From Prevotella sp. (GTDB lineage: Bacteria > Bacteroidota > Bacteroidia > Bacteroidales > Bacteroidaceae), in assembly GCA_017389705.1 (NCBI GenBank), contig JAFPEE010000224.1:1-39508 (forward strand): a DNA stretch of 39,508 nucleotides, in the 5' to 3' direction. Made by a program: the position numbers and the translations under genes. The notes below the pieces were generated by a model. It was not told where the DNA came from and did not search any database. It saw only the letters and a program-made list of their open reading frames with translations. Shown one piece after another: positions 6,909-14,800 of the stretch; the stretch's first letter is position 1, and every line of letters begins with the position of its first letter.

Positions 6909-8473
6909 GACGAATATCTGTAATATTTTTCATTTTATCCCTATTTAGCCACGCTGTGGCACAAAACCCCTCATGGGCCAAGAAGGCTGCGAATGCCGTC
7001 TTCACACTCAAGACCTTCAAGGCCGATGGTACTCTGCTGGCCAGCAGCAACGGATTCTTCATCAGCGAGACTGGCGTGGCTGTCAGCAGCTTCACACCAT
7101 TCAAGGATGCCCACCGTGCTGTCATCATCGACGCACAGGGTAAGGAATGGCCTGTAGAGGGCATCATTGCTGCCAACGACATGTACGACGTGGCTAAGTT
7201 CCAGGTAGATGTCAAGAAACCTACTGCCCTGACAGTGGCCCAGACACCTGCCATGAATGGTGCTAAGGTATGGCTGCTGCCCTACTCCACCAAGAAAGAA
7301 CCTGCCTGCACACCAGGCACCATCAGCAATGCTGAGCAATTCCAGAACAACTATACCTACTACACCATGTCGATGACTGCCAGCGAGCAACAGCTCAGCA
7401 GCCCTATCATGAACGACGGTGGTGAGGTCATTGGACTCCTGCAACCCTCAGCAGACAATCAGGCTACCAGCAGCTATGCGGTCAGTGCACGCTTTGTGGC
7501 TGACATGACCATGACTGCCCTGGGACTGAACGACCCCACCCTGCGCTCGACTCATATTGCCAAGGTCATCCCTGAGAAGTATGAGGATGCCGTGCTGTCG
7601 CTCTTTATGGGTGCTACAGTCATGGAGGCTGGAGCCTACGACAACTACGTCAACCGCTTCATAGAGAAGTTCCCCAACAAGGCTGACGGCTACATCTACA
7701 GGGCACGTCAGGCTGCAGCAAAAGGCGACTTTGCCCATGCTGACGAGGCCATGAAGCAGGCCATCAAGGTGGCTGACCAGAAGGACGATGCTCACTTCCA
7801 GTATGCGCAGACCATCTACCAGAAGGAAATCTACCAGAGCGACCAGCCATATGAGGGATGGACCCTGGACCGTGCCTTGGAGGAGTCGAAGGAGGCTCAC
7901 AGCATCAACCCACTGCCCATCTACCGTCAGCAGCAGGCACAGATTCTCTATGCCCAGCAGAAGTATGACGAGGCCTTTGGCATCTATGAGGAATTGGCAA
8001 AGACTGAATTGCGTAGTGCAGACAACTTCTTTGCCGCTGCCCAGTGCAAGCTGCAAAAGGACGACAAGAAAGCTGCCATGGCCCAGCTGGACAGTGCCGT
8101 CAGCATGTTCAGCCGTCCCTATATCAAGACTGCTGCCCCCTATCTGAGAGTCCGTGCCCAGCTGTCAATGGACATCCGTCGTTTCCAGCAGGCCATCAAT
8201 GACATGCAGGACCTGGTGGCCATAGAGCCCAACGATGCCATGCTGTGGGCTGAGAAGGCCAGCTATGAGCTGCGTGTGAACCTGTTCGACCAGGCCCTGG
8301 AGAGTGCCCAGGAGTGCCTGCGACTGGACCCTGAAGGCAGCGACGGCTACCTGATGTCAGGCATTGCCCAGTGTGCCAAGGGCAATAAGCAGGAAGGCAT
8401 GAAGAACCTGCAGAAAGCAAAAGAGCTTGGCAACAGCCAAGCCCAGACGTTTATTGACAAGTATTCCAATTAG
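6905..8473 (+). CDS. Secreted trypsin-fold pseudoprotease with TPR repeats
   Basis: A 522-residue protein with a signal peptide (residues 1-19, ending SHAVA). Residues 25-200 follow the HtrA/trypsin pattern: SSNGFFISETGVAV corresponds to the strand before the catalytic His, MYDVAKFQV to the Asp strand, and SSPIMNDGGEVIGLL to the Ser loop. Two of three catalytic residues are not where they should be: the usual NNHVV position reads SSFTPF, and the GNSGGPL position reads QQLSSPI. Asp95 is kept. I infer a non-catalytic binding domain. From about residue 250 to the end there are TPR-like helical pairs (for example NPLPIYRQQQAQILYAQQKY and AIEPNDAMLWAEKASYEL). It is translationally coupled to recN (ATGA overlap). 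It ends convergently against dnaB with a 4-bp overlap of the two stops. Confidence 0.75.
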   Translation: MRRISVIFFILSLFSHAVAQNPSWAKKAANAVFTLKTFKADGTLLASSNGFFISETGVAVSSFTPFKDAHRAVIIDAQGKEWPVEGIIAANDMYDVAKFQVDVKKPTALTVAQTPAMNGAKVWLLPYSTKKEPACTPGTISNAEQFQNNYTYYTMSMTASEQQLSSPIMNDGGEVIGLLQPSADNQATSSYAVSARFVADMTMTALGLNDPTLRSTHIAKVIPEKYEDAVLSLFMGATVMEAGAYDNYVNRFIEKFPNKADGYIYRARQAAAKGDFAHADEAMKQAIKVADQKDDAHFQYAQTIYQKEIYQSDQPYEGWTLDRALEESKEAHSINPLPIYRQQQAQILYAQQKYDEAFGIYEELAKTELRSADNFFAAAQCKLQKDDKKAAMAQLDSAVSMFSRPYIKTAAPYLRVRAQLSMDIRRFQQAINDMQDLVAIEPNDAMLWAEKASYELRVNLFDQALESAQECLRLDPEGSDGYLMSGIAQCAKGNKQEGMKNLQKAKELGNSQAQTFIDKYSN

Positions 8474-10026
8474 AACGGCAGAGGACCATCCTGCTGGCTA
8501 TACTCCCCAAATGGCGACTCACCCTCATTAGGCTGTTGGTCGCCATTGATTTTGCTACCCAGTATCTCGCCACCACCATCATTCTTAGGCCTGGTACCCA
8601 AGCGACGGTCTTCTGGATTCTCAAAGCGGGTAAACTCACCACGGAAGGTCAGCAGCACATCGCCTGTGGCACCCTTACGATGCTTGGCAATGATGATCTG
8701 AGCCATACCACGCAGGTCACGACCATTGTCATCCTGATAGATATGGTAGTACTCAGGACGATGCACAAAGAGCACCATGTCGGCATCCTGCTCAATGGCT
8801 CCTGACTCACGCAGGTCAGAGAGCTGGGGACGCTTACCCTCCAGACCCTCACGGCTCTCCACACCACGGTTCAGCTGCGACAAAGCCAGGATGGGAACAT
8901 TCAACTCCTTGGCCAGACCCTTCAGAGAACGAGAGATGGTTGAGACTTCTTCCTGACGGGAGGAGAAGCGCATGCCGTTGGCATTCATCAGCTGCAGATA
9001 GTCTATCATGATAATCTTCACGTCATGCTCACGTACCAGACGACGAGCCTTGGTGCGAAGCTCAAAGACAGAAAGGCCTGGGGTGTCGTCAACATACAGA
9101 GGAGCACCAAGAAGGGTGTTCAGACGCTTGTCCAGACGGTCCCACTCATCAGGATGCAGCTGACCGTTCAGTATCTTGGAGCCCTGAATCTCACAGCAGT
9201 TGGAGATGAGACGGTTCACCAGCTGCACATTCGACATTTCAAGCGAAAAGAAAGCCATGGGCACCTTATAGTCGGCAGCAATATTCTTGGCCATGGACAA
9301 AGCAAACGAGGTCTTACCCATGGCAGGGCGTCCTGCTATGATGACCAAGTCGCTGGGTTGCCAGCCTGAGGTGATGTCGTCGAGCTTGTGATAGCCTGTG
9401 GGAACACCCGTCAGACCATCCTTATTGGCTGCGGCCTTCTGGATGACCTCAACAGCACTCTTGATGACAGGGTCTATCTGCGTATAGTCCTTCTTCATGT
9501 TGCGCTGTCCCAACTCAAACAACGCTCCCTCTGCCTCCTGCATCAGGTCGTCTACATCTACCGTCTCGTCAAAGGCCAAGCCCTGAATACGACTGGTATA
9601 AGAGATGAGCTGACGAGCCAGTGACTTCTGGGCTATGATGCGGGCATGATACTCAATATTGGCTGATGAGGCAACTCGTGATGACAGCTCCGTCACATAG
9701 CCTGGACCACCGACATCCTCCAGGTCACCCTGCTTGGCCAACTGCTCCGTCACAGTCCATACATCAACAGGCGACTCATGCATCGACAGCTCACGAATGG
9801 CACTATAGACCTTCTGATTACGTGGCTCATAGAAACTCTCAGGATAAAGCAACTCGCAGACAATGGCGTAGGCATCCTTGTCTATCATCAAGGCTCCTAA
9901 CACGGCACGCTCTATCTCGGTGGCCTGAGGCTGCACATGAGCATAGCTGTTGTCTATGGGCTGTTGCCTTCTGCTGCGGCGCTGTCCTGCACCGCTAGTG
10001 TTGGATTGATTATTCTGTTCTGGCAT
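8470..10026 (-). CDS. dnaB: Replicative DNA helicase DnaB
   Basis: A 518-residue hexameric replicative helicase. After a low-complexity start rich in N, Q and R (residues 1-30), the N-terminal DnaB domain begins ATEIERAVLGALMIDKDAY and includes ESFYEPRNQKVYSAI. The RecA-like helicase domain has GVPTGYHKLDDITSGWQPSDLVIIAGRPAMGKTS (Walker A GRPAMGKTS near residue 230), FFSLEMS, IIMIDYLQLM (Walker B) and the late ELNVPILALSQLNRGVE and AIEQDADMVLFVHR. Length is normal, and no intein interrupts the Walker A or H4 sites, which are common insertion points. It stands as a single gene with its own promoter, convergent to the pseudoprotease gene. Confidence 0.97.
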   Translation of the reverse strand: MPEQNNQSNTSGAGQRRSRRQQPIDNSYAHVQPQATEIERAVLGALMIDKDAYAIVCELLYPESFYEPRNQKVYSAIRELSMHESPVDVWTVTEQLAKQGDLEDVGGPGYVTELSSRVASSANIEYHARIIAQKSLARQLISYTSRIQGLAFDETVDVDDLMQEAEGALFELGQRNMKKDYTQIDPVIKSAVEVIQKAAANKDGLTGVPTGYHKLDDITSGWQPSDLVIIAGRPAMGKTSFALSMAKNIAADYKVPMAFFSLEMSNVQLVNRLISNCCEIQGSKILNGQLHPDEWDRLDKRLNTLLGAPLYVDDTPGLSVFELRTKARRLVREHDVKIIMIDYLQLMNANGMRFSSRQEEVSTISRSLKGLAKELNVPILALSQLNRGVESREGLEGKRPQLSDLRESGAIEQDADMVLFVHRPEYYHIYQDDNGRDLRGMAQIIIAKHRKGATGDVLLTFRGEFTRFENPEDRRLGTRPKNDGGGEILGSKINGDQQPNEGESPFGEYSQQDGPLPF

Positions 10027-10047
10027 AGTCTTTCAGTTTTCGGCCTA

Positions 10048-10079
10048 CAAAATTACAAAGAAAACTTAGAAAGACCAAA
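10048..10079 (-). promoter_or_regulatory. dnaB promoter
   Basis: On the reverse strand TTTG (10079-10076), 20 nt, TAATTTTG (10055-10048): both boxes match. They lie just before the gldB-like stop at 10086, so dnaB is separately transcribed. The leader is about 15-20 nt. Confidence 0.8.
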
Positions 10080-10085
10080 TGTAAC

Positions 10086-10886
10086 TTATAGTTTTTTCAT
10101 CGAAAGAAGTTCTTCAATAGTCAACTTCTTGTTCTTATTCATCATTTTCTCTACTTCAGAGATGTTGACATTGTCGAACACCTTGCGCTTCATGATCTTA
10201 TTGACCACCCATTGTATCTTGGCCATGTGCTGGTCACGCTCCTCCTTGGTCGTCTCATGGTTGTGCGACAGGGGATAAAGGCTCAGAATATAGAATCCCA
10301 GACAGTCGGGCACAATCATGGAGCGTACCATCATGCGGCGCTGTTCATCGCTATAGTGCTCACGGTAGAAGGGATAGTCAGCACCAAGGTACTTGTCCAG
10401 GCTGATGCCTAAGGTGTTGTTGCCCACCACGATGCTCTGGTCGAAAGAGCCTATCTGGGTGTATATCTGAGGGAGCTCCATATTGGGCAGCTCTTCCTTC
10501 AGCTGAATGAAAGCAGATGAGAGCTCTGTGCTCAGGTCATCCATGTCGGAATACTGCTTATGAACGTCTTTGAGCAAAGCCTGCAGCGTAGAATCCTGGA
10601 AGAAGCGCAGGAACTTGACATTGATGTCAGGGTCATCTACCTTGCCGATACGTAGAATGTCCTCTATCAACATGCGGGTCTGCATGGGGTAGCTGGTGTT
10701 CATCTGTTGAAGGGCAGAATAGTCGCCTGTAGACAGATAAAGACTCTCTATGCGGTCGTAGCGCTCTATCTTCAGCTGGGTGTCGGCTGCATCATTGTTG
10801 TTTGGCTTCAGCTGCCACTCGCAACTGACGCAAACCATCATGATGAAGAATAATATGCCGTAGACTTTTCTCACCTTAGAGCGCAC
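10086..10886 (-). CDS. GldB-like lipoprotein
   Basis: A 266-residue predicted lipoprotein. The N-terminus is a short hydrophobic segment followed by a lipobox-like VCVSC with Cys22, so the mature protein should be anchored in a membrane facing the periplasm. The body resembles the GldB family, first named from gliding flavobacteria but also present in non-gliding Bacteroidota: LGISLDKYLGADYPFYREHY and MVRSMIVPDCLGFYILSLYPL are the recognisable parts. The protein ends in a basic, amphipathic segment (KVFDNVNISEVEKMM and onward). The start is GTG at 10886; a second in-frame GTG at 10874 would give an equally good signal peptide, and no ATG is available upstream of it. The role in a non-gliding cell is unknown; family assignment is by pattern. 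Confidence 0.7.
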   Translation of the reverse strand: MRSKVRKVYGILFFIMMVCVSCEWQLKPNNNDAADTQLKIERYDRIESLYLSTGDYSALQQMNTSYPMQTRMLIEDILRIGKVDDPDINVKFLRFFQDSTLQALLKDVHKQYSDMDDLSTELSSAFIQLKEELPNMELPQIYTQIGSFDQSIVVGNNTLGISLDKYLGADYPFYREHYSDEQRRMMVRSMIVPDCLGFYILSLYPLSHNHETTKEERDQHMAKIQWVVNKIMKRKVFDNVNISEVEKMMNKNKKLTIEELLSMKKL

Positions 10887-10905
10887 TAAATGTTAAAAAC
10901 CGATG

Positions 10906-10937
10906 CAAAATTACTAAAAAATATTTTAAAAACCAAA
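10906..10937 (-). promoter_or_regulatory. Promoter of the GldB-like gene
   Basis: Reverse strand TTTG (10937-10934), 20 nt, TAATTTTG (10913-10906). Perfect boxes at optimal spacing, giving a leader of about 15-20 nt to the GTG at 10886. Confidence 0.8.
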
Positions 10938-11030
10938 TTTTAACCTAAAAAAGATAAAAAAAAGTGCATTGTTACCCGCGTTTTCGTTTATTTGTGTGAA
11001 ATTTGCAACACTCAAAACAAATCAAGCAAG

Positions 11031-12254
11031 ATGAAGAAAACCATTATTTCCGTGCTGTTGGCTGCCTGCTGCATGTCAGTTTCCGCCAGCCAGACCATCA
11101 AGGTTACCGTCAGTAATCCGATGAATATCTCCCGTTCAGACGTTCCTGTTGTCATTGCCCTCTTCCCCTATGGAGAGGTCCGATCGGCTGTTGTCACCCA
11201 AAACGGTCAGGAGATTCCCTGCCAGCTGGACGACCTGAACCAGGATGAGACCTTCGACGAGCTCTGCTTCCTGGCTGACCTCAACAAGAAGGAGGTGAAG
11301 GAATACAGCGTTACCTTCTTTGAGACGGGTGAGCCTCGCACCTACCCTGCCAGAGTCTATGCGGAGATGGTGATGGCCAACACCAAGGACAAGACGCTGA
11401 AGAAGCACCAGCAGAACAACTTCATAGAGGCTATCACAGCCCGTGGTGACGCTGCCTACACCTACAACCTGCAGCACCATCATGGCGTTGACTTCGAGAG
11501 TGAGCTGAATGGCATCCGCATCTACTTTGATGCCCGCCAGACGCTGGATCTATATGGCAAATACAAGAAACAGCTGGAGCTGAAGGACACCCAGTTCTAT
11601 ACGACAGCTGAACAGAAGGCCCAAGGCTATGGTGACGATGTGCTGTGGGTGGGTCAGACCTTCGGACTTGGTGCCTTCCGTGGTTGGGATGGTCAGAAGC
11701 CAACCCATGTGGAGCCTGTCAAGACACGCACCCAGCGCATCATCAGCTATGGTCCGCTGCGTACCATTGTAGAGCTGGTGGACAGAGGCTGGAAGGCAGA
11801 CGCCTCCAAAACTCCCGTCAACATGACCCTGCGCTACACCCAGTATGCAGGTCATCGTGATACTGATGTCGATGTCAACTTCAATAAGGACGTCAGCGAC
11901 TATCGTTTCTCAACAGGCATCATCAACGTGAAAGGTTCTGAGGAATTCTCCGACAAGAAAGGCCTGCGTGCCTGTTGGGGTACTGACTACCCTGCTGCCG
12001 ATACCACCAAGTGGAAGCGTGAGACTGTAGGACTGGCTGTGCTGGTCCCCCAGCAGAACATTGTCAGCGAGGAACCAGCCAATAAGGACAACTATGCTTA
12101 CGTCCTGAAGGTAGATGGCAACCACATGGCCTACAAGGTTTGCTATACCTCTGCTAATGAGACTTTTGGCTACCATTCATCAAAGGAATGGTTCAACTAC
12201 CTGACAGCATGGAAGCGCGAGGTAGAGAACCCTGTAACCGTCAGCATCAAATAA
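11031..12254 (+). CDS. Secreted DUF4861-like protein
   Basis: A 407-residue protein with a signal peptide (MKKTIISVLLAACCMSVSAS). The rest resembles DUF4861, a Bacteroidota family often found with polysaccharide-degradation genes and lacking, to my knowledge, a settled activity. Recognisable stretches are KVTVSNPMNISRSDVPVVIA near the start, the segment AYTYNLQHHHGVDFESELNG with three consecutive histidines, YGDDVLWVGQTFGLGAFRGW, and the C-terminal AYKVCYTSANETFGYHSSKE. An upstream in-frame start (10992) would add 13 residues before the signal peptide, so I prefer the ATG at 11031. It stands alone between a divergent and a convergent gene. No clear consensus promoter was found upstream; weak candidates lie near 10985-11005. 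Confidence 0.65.
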   Translation: MKKTIISVLLAACCMSVSASQTIKVTVSNPMNISRSDVPVVIALFPYGEVRSAVVTQNGQEIPCQLDDLNQDETFDELCFLADLNKKEVKEYSVTFFETGEPRTYPARVYAEMVMANTKDKTLKKHQQNNFIEAITARGDAAYTYNLQHHHGVDFESELNGIRIYFDARQTLDLYGKYKKQLELKDTQFYTTAEQKAQGYGDDVLWVGQTFGLGAFRGWDGQKPTHVEPVKTRTQRIISYGPLRTIVELVDRGWKADASKTPVNMTLRYTQYAGHRDTDVDVNFNKDVSDYRFSTGIINVKGSEEFSDKKGLRACWGTDYPAADTTKWKRETVGLAVLVPQQNIVSEEPANKDNYAYVLKVDGNHMAYKVCYTSANETFGYHSSKEWFNYLTAWKREVENPVTVSIK

Positions 12255-12299
12255 GCCTCAACGATTGCATCCTCACAGCCGGCATTGCCGTCTGACGTG

Positions 12300-13043
12300 T
12301 CAGAACTTGAACTTATAGCCTACACCCAGATAGTGCATATTAGGGGTGTCGTCATCATCGTCGTGAACATTCTGGTAGCGATAGAAGACACCCAGCGAGT
12401 GGTGCTTGTCAAGACGGATGTCTGTGCCGATGTTGTAGCGAACCTTATCCAGTCCCCACGAATTGTAGAGCTCGATGTTGGCATAAGGGGTAAAGAGTGC
12501 CTTCTTGGGAGCATACTCAATCTGGAAACGGGAACGGAGCTGGTTCTTGGCAAGACCGCCTCTCACTTTGTCCTCCCATTCCTCATCGTCGTAATCCCAA
12601 CGTTGAACTGTCTTCTCTGGACGGTAGGTATACTGCCAGCGCTCACGAAGCGAGAGCTTGATGATGTTGGCAAACTTATAGCTGCCCGTCAGTGAAGCAT
12701 AGAAACGATGCTTGATGCCCCAATAGCTGGGTCGAAGACTGTTGTAGGCTCCTGAGCTCTTCAGGTTGATGTCCTCGCGGAAATTGGTGTTGAGCAGCTT
12801 GTAACCTGCGTCCACCTTCAGCCAGTCGGTCAGCTTATAGTCAGCATTAATTCCCACGCTCCAACGATCCATCGTCTTGAAGTTGTTACGCGTACGCAGG
12901 TCGGCACCAAAACCGATGGAGAGATCCTTCGTGATGCTCTTCTTGACATCGGCCTCCATCAGCAGGCCACCTTCACTCTGTGCCCATGCAGGCAGGCTTA
13001 TCAGCGCGCCTAAGGCTATCATGATGTTTTTAAATGTTCGCAT
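12300..13043 (-). CDS. DUF2490 outer-membrane beta-barrel protein
   Basis: A 247-residue protein with a signal peptide (residues 1-21, ending PAWA) followed by alternating amphipathic strands ending in aromatic residues, as in outer-membrane barrels: DLSIGFGADLRTRNN, WSVGINADYKLTDWLKVDAGY, HRFYASLTGSYKFANIIKLSLRE, TPYANIELYNSWGLDKVRYN. The last residues, HYLGVGYKFKF, end in Phe, the usual signal for barrel assembly. This fits DUF2490. It is the third gene of the polyphosphate-polymerase operon, and its ATG lies 14 bp inside the DUF4956 gene. Function is unknown; transport or sensing at the outer membrane is a guess. Confidence 0.8.
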   Translation of the reverse strand: MRTFKNIMIALGALISLPAWAQSEGGLLMEADVKKSITKDLSIGFGADLRTRNNFKTMDRWSVGINADYKLTDWLKVDAGYKLLNTNFREDINLKSSGAYNSLRPSYWGIKHRFYASLTGSYKFANIIKLSLRERWQYTYRPEKTVQRWDYDDEEWEDKVRGGLAKNQLRSRFQIEYAPKKALFTPYANIELYNSWGLDKVRYNIGTDIRLDKHHSLGVFYRYQNVHDDDDDTPNMHYLGVGYKFKF

Positions 13044-13692
13044 AATCTGAGTTCTTAAGTTTAATCATGTTGTCTATCTCCTTGTCTTGCTTGTGGAATC
13101 CTGACTTATAGTAAACACGCAAGACTGCCATATCGCGAAGGAAGTCGATGGCTCCTATCTCCACGTTCAACACCTCCAGGCCTGTACGAGCCTTCAGGTC
13201 ATCTACCAACTCCTGGCGGCGCTCAGGCTTGATGAGTTCAATGCGGTCGTACTGCACCAGCTTTGAGGTATCCATCTTCAGGTGTTTCTCGCAAATCCAT
13301 ACAGCGGCAACAAAGATGGCATTGGTGACCAACAGCTCTGCATAGCTCATGGATACGGCCAAGGCATTGACCACAGAGAGGCAGATAGTGACAAAGAGAT
13401 AAGTCATCTCACGCACAGGCATGGCATCCGTACGGTAGCGCATGATGGAGAAAATGCCAAAGAGACCAATGCCGATACCCATTGAGGTCTTGCCCTTCAT
13501 ATCTTCCAGCACGAATATCATAAAGTAGACTATGAAGAAGATGGCAATGGAGATGAGCATAAAGGTAAAATAGAAATCGCGACGTTTGCTCTTCGATGCG
13601 TAGAAGCGGTCTATGATGACCCAGATAACAGCTACGCAGATAAGGAACCGCAATAGCATGTCAAAGAATTCGGTTGAAAACAGAGTGTCCAT
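13030..13692 (-). CDS. DUF4956 integral membrane protein
   Basis: A 220-residue inner-membrane protein with about four to five hydrophobic helices in the first 130 residues (including FLICVAVIWVIIDRFY, FMLISIAIFFIVYFMIFVLE and MTYLFVTICLSVVNALAVSM). After these comes a soluble C-terminal domain with ERRQELVDDLKARTGLEVLNVEIGAIDF. The signature GIGIGLFGIFSIMRYRTDAMPVREMTYLF is typical of DUF4956. This family is often found next to VTC-domain polyphosphate polymerases, as here (40-bp gap upstream). A role in polymer export or in anchoring the polymerase is plausible but unproven. Its 3' end overlaps the DUF2490 gene by 14 bp. Confidence 0.85.
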   Translation of the reverse strand: MDTLFSTEFFDMLLRFLICVAVIWVIIDRFYASKSKRRDFYFTFMLISIAIFFIVYFMIFVLEDMKGKTSMGIGIGLFGIFSIMRYRTDAMPVREMTYLFVTICLSVVNALAVSMSYAELLVTNAIFVAAVWICEKHLKMDTSKLVQYDRIELIKPERRQELVDDLKARTGLEVLNVEIGAIDFLRDMAVLRVYYKSGFHKQDKEIDNMIKLKNSDYANI

Positions 13693-13732
13693 AATCGTGT
13701 TGATTGAGAGTTGTGAAATGAGTGTTGAATAG

Positions 13733-14482
13733 TTATACGGCTTGCACCATAAGTTTGTTGATATCGATGAGATTCGGCTTGAAGCGGTTAATCTTCAGGT
13801 CACTGTTGGTAAGTGCCGAACCCATGCAATACTTGGAGAATCCATGAGGACGAATCTGCAGTTGCAGCAGCATCTCCAAGACTGGTGAATAGCACAAACC
13901 ATCGCGCTTCAGCTCGATGATGACTAGCTGTCCCATCTGCTTGCTCTGACCCGTCACCAGGTTGTTGAACTGCAGATCGGAGTCAATGGTCAGACGCTCC
14001 GTCTTGTCACGATTGACCAGTGTCAGGCGGCTGAAGTGATTGTTCAACGCAGGAATCAGCAGGTTGGCATCATAGCGCAGGTGGTCTGCCAGGAACGCAA
14101 GCTTGGTCTCGTCGGTCAGGTTCATATCAGTAACCTCTATGCGCTTCTTCTTAGTACGACCGTGATTGTTCTTCGTCTTGACCTCCATAAACTGGAGATT
14201 GCTGCTGACGTAAGTACGGAAACGAATCTTCTGCCGATTAGCGTGGCCATACTGATGGTCGTTGTACATATCGAACTGGTGAGTATCAAAATAGGTGGTG
14301 TCGTACTGCATGTTACGCTCACCATTAATCTCCTGGATGCGATAGTCCTGCTGGGCCATCTGTAGCAGCATGGCTAACTTGCGGCGTGTGGTGACAAACT
14401 TGGTGTCCATACGGTTCATCAGCTTGATGCCGTTCATTTCGTCCAATGTGATGGGGTCGAAGTTTTGAATCAGTTCGTTCAT
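13733..14482 (-). CDS. VTC-domain polyphosphate polymerase
   Basis: A 249-residue protein of the VTC/CYTH-like tunnel fold, which in yeast Vtc4 makes polyphosphate from ATP. Landmarks are MNGIKLMNRMDTKFVTTRRK near the N-terminus (basic, substrate-facing), YDTTYFDTHQFDMYNDHQYG, KIRFRTYVSSNLQFMEVKTK with alternating basic and acidic residues lining the tunnel, TLVNRDKTERLTIDSDLQF, and QLVIIELKRDG. The ATG at 14482 is chosen over a TTG at 14515 because the promoter -7 box (14520-14513) would otherwise overlap the coding region. First gene of an operon with DUF4956 and DUF2490 genes. It is unrelated to Ppk1/Ppk2. Activity is inferred from family membership only. Confidence 0.85.
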   Translation of the reverse strand: MNELIQNFDPITLDEMNGIKLMNRMDTKFVTTRRKLAMLLQMAQQDYRIQEINGERNMQYDTTYFDTHQFDMYNDHQYGHANRQKIRFRTYVSSNLQFMEVKTKNNHGRTKKKRIEVTDMNLTDETKLAFLADHLRYDANLLIPALNNHFSRLTLVNRDKTERLTIDSDLQFNNLVTGQSKQMGQLVIIELKRDGLCYSPVLEMLLQLQIRPHGFSKYCMGSALTNSDLKINRFKPNLIDINKLMVQAV

Positions 14483-14512
14483 ATGCTTTATCGTTTTGAT
14501 TAATTTCTGATG

Positions 14513-14544
14513 CAAAGTTACGATTAGCCATCACCTAAGGCAAA
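14513..14544 (-). promoter_or_regulatory. Promoter of the polyphosphate-polymerase operon
   Basis: Reverse strand TTTG (14544-14541), 20 nt, TAACTTTG (14520-14513): perfect boxes. The predicted leader is about 25 nt. It lies downstream of the candidate small-RNA terminator at 14605-14645, so the operon does not need read-through from there. Confidence 0.85.
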
Positions 14545-14604
14545 ATTATTCAGCGAACAACCCGATTCTTTCAACGAATCAGCAGGTCGGTTTATCTTGT
14601 CCTG

Positions 14605-14645
14605 AAAAAAGGAATAGGGAAGCTATCTTCGCAGACTGCTTCCCT
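14605..14645 (-). terminator. Intrinsic terminator of the candidate small RNA
   Basis: Read on the reverse strand, AGGGAAGC pairs with GCTTCCCT (8 bp; arms 14645-14638 and 14623-14616). After one A-A mismatch and one G-U pair there is an inner TCT/AGA stem capped by a GCGA tetraloop. ATTCC and six U residues follow (14610-14605). This is among the clearest rho-independent terminators in the window. Confidence 0.8.
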
Positions 14646-14689
14646 CCGAGGAAAATGATAAATATAGATTAAAATTACTATTTGTGTGC
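14605..14689 (-). ncRNA. Candidate small RNA, about 85 nt
   Basis: This stretch of the 318-bp gap between maf and the polyphosphate operon has its own perfect promoter (14725-14694, reverse strand) and ends in a strong terminator. The intervening 45 or so nt are AU-rich and apparently unstructured, then GGAGGGAAGC opens the terminator stem. No ATG or plausible small reading frame lies inside. I do not recognise it as 6S, tmRNA, SRP RNA or a riboswitch. It could act in trans, or it could be an attenuated leader for the polyphosphate operon 120 nt downstream, although that operon has its own promoter. The rest of the gap holds no gene that I can support. Confidence 0.5.
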
Positions 14690-14693
14690 AATG

Positions 14694-14725
14694 CAAAGGT
14701 AAGCAATTTAATCTTAATCAGCAAA
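14694..14725 (-). promoter_or_regulatory. Orphan consensus promoter (candidate small RNA)
   Basis: Reverse strand TTTG (14725-14722), 20 nt, TACCTTTG (14701-14694). Both boxes are perfect, and no coding gene starts within 200 bp downstream, which is why it is assigned to the short transcript ending at 14605. Confidence 0.7.
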
Positions 14726-14800
14726 TTTTTCCTTATTCTTTTTCGACTATAATCCCTAAAAGGGTACTTTTGATAGAAAATATGTGCCGAACAGAACAAT

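Noticed and set aside
12280-12303. Two small dyads (CGGCATTGCCG and CTGACGTGTCAG) between the convergent DUF4861 and DUF2490 genes as a bidirectional terminator.
   Set aside because: Both stems are only 5 bp and neither strand has a U-run, so the evidence is too weak to list as a feature.
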